In this document: positions 43,430-51,753 of the stretch, in pieces
Position numbering within the stretch: the first letter of the stretch is position 1
Layout: the number at the start of each line of letters is the position of its first letter
Source: Betaproteobacteria bacterium
GTDB taxonomy: Bacteria > Pseudomonadota > Gammaproteobacteria > Burkholderiales > Eutrophovitaceae
Reading direction: 5' to 3'
Length of the DNA: 53,921 nt
Assembly (NCBI GenBank): GCA_020354125.1
Contig: CP070643.1
Location: 243,555-297,475, forward strand
The notes under the pieces: generated by a model
The model's input: only the letters and a program-made list of their open reading frames with translations
The model's database searches: none
Told to the model about the DNA's origin: nothing
Position numbers and translations under genes: made by a program

Positions 43430-44608
43430 ATGCTGACTGAATTCTTCCTCAAACTGCGCGCTGGCGGTGTACCGGCGTCGATCAAGGAGTACCTGACCTT
43501 GATCGAAGGACTGCAAAAGCATGTCGCCTCAAGCAGCATGGATGATTTCTATTATCTGGCGCGCGCATCACTGGTGAAGGACGAGTCACATTACGACCGC
43601 TTTGACCGTGTTTTCGGGGAATACTTTCGCGGCATTCAGGCGATGCCCGACGATTTGTTCGCCGAGATTCCGCTGGACTGGCTGCGCCGTCAGGCGGAAC
43701 TGTCCCTCACCGAGGAAGAAAAGCAACAGATCGAGTCGATGGGCGGCTGGGAAAAGCTCATGGAAACGCTCAAAAAGCGTCTCGAAGAGCAGCGGGGCCG
43801 TCACCAGGGTGGATCGAAATGGATCGGTACGGCCGGCACATCGCCGTTCGGCGCCTATGGTTACAACCCCGAAGGCGTGCGTATCGGACAGGAAGGTTCG
43901 CGCAACCGGCGCGCCGTCAAGGTGTGGGACAAGCGCGAATACCGCAACCTTGACGACTCGGTGGAACTGGGAACGCGCAACATCAAGGTCGCGTTAAAGC
44001 GCTTGCGCCGCTTCGCGCGCGAAGGCGCTGCCGAAGAACTGGATATGGATGACACCATCCGGTCGACTGCGCGCAACGCTGGTTACCTCGATCTGAAAAT
44101 GGTTCCCGAGCGGCACAACGCGGTCAAGGTGTTACTGTTTCTTGACATCGGTGGATCAATGGACGATTACGTGCGCGCGTGCGAAGAGTTGTTCTCGGCC
44201 GCGCGCAGCGAGTTCAAGCATCTCGAGTATTTTTATTTCCACAACTTCGTTTACGAGTCGGTGTGGAAAGACAACCGGCGGCGCAACAGCGAACGCATAC
44301 CGCTGATGCAGATCCTGCACAAGTACGGCCATGACTACAAGCTGGTGTTTGTTGGCGATGCGGCGATGAGTCCCTACGAGATCGCCTATCCCGGCGGCAG
44401 CGTTGAGCACCACAATGAAGAGGCGGGTGCGGTCTGGTTGAAACGCATGCTCGATGTCTACGCCAAGTCGGCATGGATCAACCCGACTCCTGAGGACCGT
44501 TGGCCGTACTACGAATCGATAGCCATGACGCGCGAATTGATGGAGGATCGCATGTATCCCCTCACACTGGCCGGGCTGGAAGGCGCGATGCGGGTGTTGG
44601 CGCGTTAG
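43430..44608 (+). CDS. CoxE-like von Willebrand factor A domain protein
   Basis: A 392-residue VWA protein that partners MoxR ATPases. The N-terminal MLTEFFLKLRAGGVPASIKEYLTLIEGL is characteristic of CoxE-type proteins. The VWA domain opens with FLDIGGSMDDYVRA, a DxGGS variant of the DxSxS metal-ion site that is common in this family. The final LTLAGLEGAMRVL is also typical. The pair may act as a chaperone for an unknown complex. The stop codon overlaps the convergent REC-GGDEF-EAL stop (44605-44608, sequence TTAG). No signal peptide. Confidence 0.9.
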   Translation: MLTEFFLKLRAGGVPASIKEYLTLIEGLQKHVASSSMDDFYYLARASLVKDESHYDRFDRVFGEYFRGIQAMPDDLFAEIPLDWLRRQAELSLTEEEKQQIESMGGWEKLMETLKKRLEEQRGRHQGGSKWIGTAGTSPFGAYGYNPEGVRIGQEGSRNRRAVKVWDKREYRNLDDSVELGTRNIKVALKRLRRFAREGAAEELDMDDTIRSTARNAGYLDLKMVPERHNAVKVLLFLDIGGSMDDYVRACEELFSAARSEFKHLEYFYFHNFVYESVWKDNRRRNSERIPLMQILHKYGHDYKLVFVGDAAMSPYEIAYPGGSVEHHNEEAGAVWLKRMLDVYAKSAWINPTPEDRWPYYESIAMTRELMEDRMYPLTLAGLEGAMRVLAR

Positions 44609-46470
44609 CTTCCGATTTCCTGAGCCGGATTGTCTGTCGCCAGAAAGCGCGCTGAGAACTCTTCCGGCGGCACCGGCCTGGATATCATGAACCCCTGATA
44701 CTCGTCGCAGCCCTGACTGCGCAGGAATTGCAACTGGTGTTGGTGCTCCACACCCTCGGCCACGACGATCAACCTCATGCTGTGCGCCATGGCGATGATC
44801 GCCGAGACGATTGCCGAGTAGTCACCCGGCTGAGCAACCTCGGCGACGAATGAGCGGTCGATCTTGAGTTCGTCGATAGGAAAACGGTTGAGATAGCTCA
44901 GCGACGAGTAGCCAGTGCCGAAGTCATCCATCGATAGCCGGACACCCATTGCCTTCATCGCCTGAAGAATCTGGATGTTGGCATCCGCGTTCTCCATGAT
45001 CACACCTTCTGTGATCTCGACAACCAGTTGCGATGCATTGGCCCCGGTGTCAACCAGGATCTTAGCCACCGTTTGCAGCAAGGAACCTTGCCGGAATTGT
45101 TCGCTCGACACGTTCACCGAGATTCTCGGTATGCGAAGATCAGCGGCCTGCCACGCGGTGGCCTGCTGACAAGCAGCATTCAGCACCCACTCGCCGAGCG
45201 GAACGATGAGACCAGTTTCTTCGGCCACCGGAATGAACTCACCAGGGCTCACCATGCCTCGCTCCGGATGCTGCCAGCGCACCAGCGCTTCTGCGCCACA
45301 CAGCCTGCCGTTGCCGACACTGAGCTTGGGTTGGTAGAACAGGCTGAGCTCATCGTGTTCGATCGCTTTGCGTAGTTCGGTGGCAAGCGTCAGCTTGTGT
45401 AACGCGTTGGCGTTGAACTCACTCGAGTAATACTGATAAGAATGTTTCTGCAGTCTTTTTGCCTGATGCATTGCCGCGCTTGCGTTGGCGACAATGCTGT
45501 TGACGTCTTCACCGTTCTCCGGATAGGTGGAGATACCGATACAGCAGGTGATCTGCAGGACCTGGCCAGCTAACGATATCGGCTCGGCAATCGCGTCGAG
45601 AACACGTTTTGCAACGTGCGCGGCGTTGGAGGTATGGGCAATCACCGGCAGCAGGACCACGAATTCGTCTCCCGCCAAACGTGACAGGCTCGGTTGTCTT
45701 TCGTCGCTCTCCGCGCGACCGAGTGTGTCGGTTCCACGGACACAATTTCCGATGCGTTCGGCGATCTCGCGCAGCAACTGATCCGCATGCTCCGGCCCCA
45801 ACGCGTCGTTGATCTGCTTGAACCCGTCGATGTCGATATGCAAAGCAGCGCCGGTCTGTTTATGGCGCAGGGCGTGTCGCAGGGCCCAGTCCAGACGGTT
45901 TACGAAGGTTTGTCTGTTTGGCAGTCCGGTGAGCAAGTCATAGTGCGCCAGTCGGTCACGGTAGGCCTTCGCTGCGAGCGCATTACGCACGCGCAGCGCC
46001 AGCTCGCTCGGATCGACCGGTTTGGACAGGAAATCGGTTGCACCCAGTTCGAGGGCGCGCAGTTTGGTCTCGGCATCGGTCGATGACGTCAGCACGATGG
46101 TGGGGACTTCTTCCAATAGGTCGGCCTCGTCCATCGCGTGCAGAATGTCGAAACCGTCGGTGTCCGGCATGACCACGTCAAGCAAGAGCAGATCGGGCCG
46201 TTCGCTTCTGATCAGGTCTAATGTTCTTTGCGGCTCGTCGGTGGAGACAAAGCGCGAGTAACCCGCTTCCTCGAGATAGATCTGCGTTACTTCAATGGTG
46301 ATCGGTTCGTCGTCGACCATCATGATGACGGCGTCACGCAGCCTTTCCCAGCGTTCCTGCGACTTCGCTCCGGGTGACGCCGCAATTGTGTCTCCCGCTT
46401 CGTCGCGTTGTGGCGTCGTCCCGCCGCTGCGTGGCTGGGCAGTCTCTATCGCAGGGTCGAGTTTCCTCAT
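44605..46470 (-). CDS. REC-GGDEF-EAL regulator 1 (c-di-GMP)
   Basis: A protein of 621 residues from ATG 46470; a TTG at 46524 would add 18. An unstructured head is followed by a receiver domain (IMMVDDEP, phospho-acceptor Asp98 in LLLLDVVMP, SKPVDPSEL), a GGDEF domain whose signature is changed to AGDEF in RLAGDEFVVLLP, then an EAL domain. The EAL part has EALVRWQHPERG, NVSSEQF, VVEITEGV, DDFGTGYSSLSYL, KIDRSF and EGVE, so phosphodiesterase residues look intact. A candidate promoter is at 46620-46648. It is a paralogue of the next gene upstream and its phospho-donor is probably the HPt-bearing kinase, by inference. Confidence 0.93.
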   Translation of the reverse strand: MRKLDPAIETAQPRSGGTTPQRDEAGDTIAASPGAKSQERWERLRDAVIMMVDDEPITIEVTQIYLEEAGYSRFVSTDEPQRTLDLIRSERPDLLLLDVVMPDTDGFDILHAMDEADLLEEVPTIVLTSSTDAETKLRALELGATDFLSKPVDPSELALRVRNALAAKAYRDRLAHYDLLTGLPNRQTFVNRLDWALRHALRHKQTGAALHIDIDGFKQINDALGPEHADQLLREIAERIGNCVRGTDTLGRAESDERQPSLSRLAGDEFVVLLPVIAHTSNAAHVAKRVLDAIAEPISLAGQVLQITCCIGISTYPENGEDVNSIVANASAAMHQAKRLQKHSYQYYSSEFNANALHKLTLATELRKAIEHDELSLFYQPKLSVGNGRLCGAEALVRWQHPERGMVSPGEFIPVAEETGLIVPLGEWVLNAACQQATAWQAADLRIPRISVNVSSEQFRQGSLLQTVAKILVDTGANASQLVVEITEGVIMENADANIQILQAMKAMGVRLSMDDFGTGYSSLSYLNRFPIDELKIDRSFVAEVAQPGDYSAIVSAIIAMAHSMRLIVVAEGVEHQHQLQFLRSQGCDEYQGFMISRPVPPEEFSARFLATDNPAQEIGS

Positions 46471-46524
46471 GCGGGTTGTACTGCCGTTATCTGGTGCCCG
46501 GGTGCATCCGCACCGGATGCCCAA

Positions 46525-46891
46525 TGATCAATCTGGCCGCGAGACCGTAGCTCGCGCCGAATCAGCCTTATCCAGCTGTAATAAAGGCGTTTTATTGGGA
46601 AACTGAAGCCCGCTCGGTATGTAGAATCAGCCTATTTTCATACGTCAACATGGCACGATCAGCGGCTGATCGCGATCGATTGTGGACTCGCCAGGCGGCC
46701 GAATCAGCGAATCCTGCGCACGTCCTGGTTGCTGAGGCCTGTGGTGGCCGTCCGCGTTGAAGGCCGCTGCAACCAGGTCAAGTTGCGACAGCGGAGCGCC
46801 TCAGGCTCTGTACGACGCTTTGGTCGCGTGAGTCAGCGAGAGGGCAGGCGGCGCGAAGGCAGGATCACGCCGCTGGTCGAGCTCAGGTGCG
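46525..46891. other. Gap between the two REC-GGDEF-EAL genes
   Basis: No gene is supported in these 367 bp. On the minus strand they hold the promoter candidate and dyad of regulator 1 (46620-46672), and a possible inverted repeat made of CCTGGTTGC (46726) and GCAACCAGG (46769). The rest is featureless. Confidence 0.45.
46620..46672 (-). promoter_or_regulatory. Candidate promoter and dyad for REC-GGDEF-EAL 1
   Basis: On the minus strand TTGACG (46648-46643) is followed by a 17-bp spacer and TCTACA (46625-46620), a fair sigma-70 pair. Directly upstream is the perfect dyad CGATCAG-CGG-CTGATCG (46656-46672), suitably placed for an activator. The match is unproven. Confidence 0.4.
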
Positions 46892-48763
46892 TTAGTCGGG
46901 CGTCTCCTGAGCGCGGTAGGTTGCGCCGAGAAAGCGCTCGGCGAACTCCTTGGGCAGCACCGGTTTGGATACCATGAATCCCTGGTACTCGTCGCAGCCA
47001 TGCGCTTTGAGGAATTGCAGCTGGTGTTCGTTTTCCACGCCCTCTGCCACGACTTTCATCTCCATACTGTGTGCCATGGCGATGATGGCCGAGACAATCG
47101 CGGAGCGGTCACCGTCTTGCTGGATCTCGGCCATGAACGAGCGGTCAATCTTGAGCTCATCGAGCGGGAAGCTGTTCAGGTAGCTCAGCGAAGAATAGCC
47201 AGTGCCGAAGTCGTCCATCGATAGCCTGATACCCATGGCTTTGAGGTCTTCCAGAACTTTGACATTGGCTTCTGCGTTCTTCAACAGCATGCCCTCCGTG
47301 ATCTCAATCCCCAGTGACGCCGGGTCAGCGCCAGTCTGATCGAGTATCCTGCGCAGGGTATCGGGCAGACGTGCTTCCAGGAACTGGTGACTCGATACGT
47401 TGACTGACATGCGAGGCGCGGTCAGTCCGGCTGACTGCCATGCCTTGATCTGCATGCAGGCAGCGCGCATAACCCATTCCCCGAACGAATTGATCAGTCC
47501 TGTCTCTTCAGCAAGTTCAATGAATTCGTCTGGTCCGACTAGTCCGAACTCCGGATGCAGCCAGCGCACCAGCGCTTCGCAGCCGCACACCTTGCCGGTC
47601 TGGATATCGTTCTTGGGCTGATAGAGCAGACGCAATTCGTTGCGCTCGATTGCCTTGCGAAGCTCATTGCCCAGGCTGAGACGATGCAGTGCGCGGGCGT
47701 TGAGCTCATGTGAATAGAACTGGTAGGAATGCTTCTTCTCGCGCTTTGCATGGTGCATGGCGACGCTGGCATTCCTGACGATGCTGTCGGTGTCCATGCC
47801 ATCGTCGGGGAATACGGCAATACCGATTCCGCAGGTGATTTGCAGTTCCTGTCCGCCGAGAGAGAAGGGGCTGGCGACGGCCTCGAGCACGCGCTGGGCG
47901 ACCTGGGCGGCACTGTCGGGGCGCGAGAGCACCGGTAGCAGCATGGCGAATTCGTCACTGGCCATGCGCGACAGGGTGGGTCGTGCCTCGTCAGTCTGGA
48001 ATTTGCTGAGAATTTCGACCAGGCGTAGAACCGTTCCGATGCGCCCGGCAACGAGTTGCAGTAGTTCGTCGCCCAAAGCCGGACCAAGTGCGTCGTTGAT
48101 TCGCTTGAAACCATCGAGATCGATCAGCAGCGCGGCGCCGGGTTTGTTGCGCCGGGGCGCATAGTCCAGCGCCCATTCAAGCCGCTCAATGAAGGTTCTG
48201 CGATTGGGCAGGCCGGTGAGCCGGTCATAGTTGGCGAGCCGGTCGCGGTAGGCCTTGGCCGCAAGCGTGTTTCTCATGCGCAGCACCAACTCGCTCGGAT
48301 CGACCGGCTTGGCCAGGAAGTCGGTTGCACCCAGTTCCAGGGCTTGCAGCTTGGTTTCTGCATCCGACGATGCGGTCAAGACAATTGTCGGAACGTCTTG
48401 CAGCATCTGCTTCTGTTTCATCTCACCGAGAATCTCGAAACCGCTTTTGCCGGGCATCTTGACGTCGAGCAGTAGTACGTCTGGTCGCTCGCTGTCGAGC
48501 AGCGCGACGGCTTTCATCGGATCGTCGGTCGATACAAATTGCGAATAACCGGCTGCCTCGAGGTAGATCTGGGTGACTTCGAGGTTTAGCGGTTCGTCAT
48601 CGACCATCATGACCTTCGCGTCGTACAGCCTGCTGAGGTCATCCGACGGCTCACTATTCGCCGCGGATATCTTCTGCTGACTGGCTGGCGTGTTTGACAT
48701 CTGGCCGGATTGTTGATCCGGCGCAGTCCGGAACTCCTTGTTGATAGGGGAAACGTTACTCAT
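46892..48763 (-). CDS. REC-GGDEF-EAL regulator 2 with degenerate GGDEF
   Basis: A 623-residue paralogue of regulator 1 with the same layout: receiver domain (VMMVDDEPLN, Asp100 in LLLLDVKMP, AKPVDPSEL), GGDEF domain and EAL domain. The cyclase signature is ASDEF (RMASDEFAMLLP), so diguanylate cyclase activity is probably lost. The EAL domain keeps EALVRWLHPEFG, NVSSHQF, IEITEGM, DDFGTGYSSLSYL, KIDRSF and EGVE, so it likely hydrolyses c-di-GMP. The ATG at 48763 overlaps the kinase stop by four bases (ATGA, 48760-48763), which shows coupling. It is separated from regulator 1 by 367 bp. Confidence 0.94.
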   Translation of the reverse strand: MSNVSPINKEFRTAPDQQSGQMSNTPASQQKISAANSEPSDDLSRLYDAKVMMVDDEPLNLEVTQIYLEAAGYSQFVSTDDPMKAVALLDSERPDVLLLDVKMPGKSGFEILGEMKQKQMLQDVPTIVLTASSDAETKLQALELGATDFLAKPVDPSELVLRMRNTLAAKAYRDRLANYDRLTGLPNRRTFIERLEWALDYAPRRNKPGAALLIDLDGFKRINDALGPALGDELLQLVAGRIGTVLRLVEILSKFQTDEARPTLSRMASDEFAMLLPVLSRPDSAAQVAQRVLEAVASPFSLGGQELQITCGIGIAVFPDDGMDTDSIVRNASVAMHHAKREKKHSYQFYSHELNARALHRLSLGNELRKAIERNELRLLYQPKNDIQTGKVCGCEALVRWLHPEFGLVGPDEFIELAEETGLINSFGEWVMRAACMQIKAWQSAGLTAPRMSVNVSSHQFLEARLPDTLRRILDQTGADPASLGIEITEGMLLKNAEANVKVLEDLKAMGIRLSMDDFGTGYSSLSYLNSFPLDELKIDRSFMAEIQQDGDRSAIVSAIIAMAHSMEMKVVAEGVENEHQLQFLKAHGCDEYQGFMVSKPVLPKEFAERFLGATYRAQETPD

Positions 48764-51753
48764 GCGCGTAGCACCTTAGGTTCGTCAGGTTCGTCGGTCT
48801 CGTCTGGCACGACGAGACGGTTTGCAAGATCTTGTATTTCGGATAGCTTTGATTGGACTCTCGACTCCACTTGCGCCTTGGCAAGTTGCTCGAGTTCTTG
48901 AGCGGGCTCGGTGAAGTCGTCATAGCCGACCGTTCCCGCCGCTCCCTTGAGCCAGTGGGCAAGCGAGGCGACCTCGGCAAAATCGCGATTGCGCACAGCC
49001 TCGTCGATGGCGGCCATCTGTTCTCCCAGCCGGCCGGCGAAGCGGCGCACCGCGGGAAGTAGTCGCTTGTTCTGCGCAAGGCGCGAGACCACTGGTTGCG
49101 CCGCGTTCGCTTCGAGTCCGGGAGTTGGCTCTGGCTCCTCCGCGTTAACCTCCGGCTGAGGTGGCGCAGCGACCATCACATCTTCGCTGGGAACAACAAT
49201 GCGAAGCGCCATCTCTTCGATCTGCTGCAACTCCTTGGCGCAGGTAGCCGCGTCGCTCGCGTCTGCCGCTTTCTCGAGCCGCAATGCAGGTTCGGCGAAT
49301 GCGTCATAACCGACCGTGCCGGCCGCACCGCGTAGCCAGTGGGCGAGGGCAGAAAGCTCGTTGTAGTTCCCGGCTCTGTAGGCACGCCTGAGGCCCGGCA
49401 GCCGTTCATCGAGGCGCGTAGCAAATTTGCGTACGGCCGGTTTCAATCGAGCGTCATCAGCAAGACGAGAACGGATTGGCCCGTTTTCAGACGATTCGGC
49501 GAGTGGTGCGGTCAGTGCTGGTTCTGCCACTGGTGTCAGTTCTGCCACTGGTGCTGGTGTTGCGACCGGTGCCGGGGGAGCGATCGGTGCCTGCGTCGAA
49601 GCGAAGGTGTCGCCGGATGCTTGCGGCTGGGCGCGGCGATCGATTCGCTCGCCCCCGAGCAACTTGGCCAATTCCTGCATGAGTTCGTCGATTTTGATCG
49701 GCTTGGTCTGTATGCCGGAACAACCGGCCGCGAGCACTTCGCGTTCAGCGTCTTTCATCGCATTGGCAGTCAAGGCGATGATGGGAATCTCCAGACCGTC
49801 CTCACGCAGAGTGCGCGTGGCGGTGCAGCCATCCATAACCGGCATCTGCATGTCCATGAGGATCAGATCGAACGGCTGCTCGCTCGCTTTTTCGACGGCA
49901 ATTTGGCCGTTTTCAGCTTCCTCCACCTCCAGGCCAGTGTCGCCAAGGATCAGCACGAGCAGTTCGCGGTTCTCCGGCGCGTCGTCGACGACAAGTACCC
50001 GCGACGGCGGGAAGAGCCAACGTGTCTCCTCAACTGTTTCGCCACTGATGCTCTCGGCGATGACCTCATCAGGATTGAGCATGCGAATACCGGCCAGCGA
50101 CCCGGTATCGACCGTCACAGTGAAGCGGCTACCACTGCCGAGTTGGCTGGTGGCCACAATGTCGCCACCCATCGCGCGCGCCAGGCGTCGGCTAATGGTC
50201 AACCCAAGTCCGGTTCCGCCGAAGCGCCGTGTCACCGAACTGTCTGCCTGGCTAAACGGATCGAACATGTTTTCCAGCCTGTCGAGGGCAATACCGATAC
50301 CGGAGTCGGTGACGTCGATCGCGATCTGCGGTCTACCTTTTGTTTCGACGAGCCGCAACGTCAGTCTCACGCCACCGCGTTCAGTGAACTTGATTGCGTT
50401 ACCGGCCAGATTGGTGATGATTCTGCGCAGGTAGGTCGGGTCGCTGTGAATACTGGCAGGGACCTGACCTTCGGCGTTGAACTCCAGTGTGATGCCTTTC
50501 TCTCGCGCTTTCACGCCCAGCACCGTGACGACTTCACGTATCAGCAGATGCGGCGCACAAGCGATCTTCTCCACTTCCAGAGCACCAGCTTCGACTTTTG
50601 ACAGATCGAGAATGTCATTGATGAGATCGAGCAGGTGTTTGCCGCTGGAGTGAATTGTCTCCAGATACTTGCCCGCATCATTGCCTTGCTTGCCGTATCC
50701 GCGCCGCAATAAGTCGGTAAAGCCGAGAATGGCGTTCATCGGTGTGCGGATGTCATGGCTCATGTTGGCGAGGAACTCGCTCTTGGCGCGGCTCGCAGCT
50801 TCAGCTTTTTCCTTCGCCTTACCGAGTTCGATCTTGTTTTCCTCGAGTTGCGTTACATCGTCGAGGCTTACCAGGACACCCCCGGCTTTGCCTCCGGCGC
50901 TAAGCACTGGTGCACAGTTGACGATGAAAGTGTGCGTTTTGCCGAGCGCGTCAGCCATCCGCACCATTTCGTTGCTTTGCAGTTTTCCGGTGGCGAGCGC
51001 GCGGTCCCATGGCACGTCAAGTTCGGGCAACTCAGTCCCATCTTCAGCGAGCCACGGCAGGTTGGAAGCCTTGGTGCCGACCAGTCGTTCCGGTGTGCGC
51101 CCGACGAAACTGGCGAACGCTTCGTTGGCGAGCACGATGTCCCGTTTGCGATCGATGACCAGCAAACCTTCGGTAAGCGTGTCGAGCGCCGCGCGGACCC
51201 GTCCAGGTACGGCCCGTGACGGATCAAGGTGCTGCAGCACCCGGCCGAGGTAAAGATAAAAGGCGACGATTCCTGCCAGAGCAACGAATAGGGTCAGTTG
51301 CAGCAATGGGTTCGCCCACAAACCGGCGAGGCCATTCGGCCGGATCGGCGTGTAACGCAATTCGAGTTGGCCCCACCGCTGCGTGCCGTCCATGATCGGC
51401 ACTTGCACTTGGCTGTTGGATACCCATTCCCGGCGCATATCAACCCAGTTCGAGTCATGTGCACCGACTGATGCGACAAGGCTTTTGTCCACTGCTCGCA
51501 CCGCTGCCGATTGGATTTCCGGGTTGCGCTCCATGGCGAACTCAAGAAAATCATAGAGAGTGGTGCGGTCGCCCTGAGCAATTACAGCGATACTGCCCGC
51601 CGCCAGCGCCTCGCCAACGGATACCCGACCATCACGGATCGCACCCTCGCGGTCGGGAAACAAGCCAATCGCGGCAGACGCCAACAACAAAGTTGCTGCC
51701 AGCGAAGCCAGTCCTGTCGCGATATACACGCGGGTGTTGATAAAGCGTGTCAT
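48760..51753 (-). CDS. Hybrid histidine kinase with twin HPt domains
   Basis: A 997-residue membrane kinase. Helix one is near residues 11-32; a periplasmic domain (about 33-148) of unknown fold follows, and helix two is near 150-172. Then come a PAS domain (about 185-300, LLVIDRKRDIVLANEAFASF), HisKA with His333 (MSHDIRTPMNAILGF), HATPase with FGGTGLGLTISRRLA, and a receiver with Asp634 (LILMDMQMPVMDG). After an Ala/Pro-rich linker are two HPt domains: His805 (ALAHWLRGAAGTVGY) and His933 (SLAHWLKGAAGTVGY). Its stop and start overlap both neighbours by ATGA. The phosphorelay likely runs to REC-GGDEF-EAL proteins. Confidence 0.95.
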   Translation of the reverse strand: MTRFINTRVYIATGLASLAATLLLASAAIGLFPDREGAIRDGRVSVGEALAAGSIAVIAQGDRTTLYDFLEFAMERNPEIQSAAVRAVDKSLVASVGAHDSNWVDMRREWVSNSQVQVPIMDGTQRWGQLELRYTPIRPNGLAGLWANPLLQLTLFVALAGIVAFYLYLGRVLQHLDPSRAVPGRVRAALDTLTEGLLVIDRKRDIVLANEAFASFVGRTPERLVGTKASNLPWLAEDGTELPELDVPWDRALATGKLQSNEMVRMADALGKTHTFIVNCAPVLSAGGKAGGVLVSLDDVTQLEENKIELGKAKEKAEAASRAKSEFLANMSHDIRTPMNAILGFTDLLRRGYGKQGNDAGKYLETIHSSGKHLLDLINDILDLSKVEAGALEVEKIACAPHLLIREVVTVLGVKAREKGITLEFNAEGQVPASIHSDPTYLRRIITNLAGNAIKFTERGGVRLTLRLVETKGRPQIAIDVTDSGIGIALDRLENMFDPFSQADSSVTRRFGGTGLGLTISRRLARAMGGDIVATSQLGSGSRFTVTVDTGSLAGIRMLNPDEVIAESISGETVEETRWLFPPSRVLVVDDAPENRELLVLILGDTGLEVEEAENGQIAVEKASEQPFDLILMDMQMPVMDGCTATRTLREDGLEIPIIALTANAMKDAEREVLAAGCSGIQTKPIKIDELMQELAKLLGGERIDRRAQPQASGDTFASTQAPIAPPAPVATPAPVAELTPVAEPALTAPLAESSENGPIRSRLADDARLKPAVRKFATRLDERLPGLRRAYRAGNYNELSALAHWLRGAAGTVGYDAFAEPALRLEKAADASDAATCAKELQQIEEMALRIVVPSEDVMVAAPPQPEVNAEEPEPTPGLEANAAQPVVSRLAQNKRLLPAVRRFAGRLGEQMAAIDEAVRNRDFAEVASLAHWLKGAAGTVGYDDFTEPAQELEQLAKAQVESRVQSKLSEIQDLANRLVVPDETDEPDEPKVLRA

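Noticed and set aside
49339..50601. Plus-strand frames of 335-420 codons over the kinase
   Set aside because: Ser/Arg-rich translation antisense to HATPase, receiver and HPt domains; no start signal or family match.
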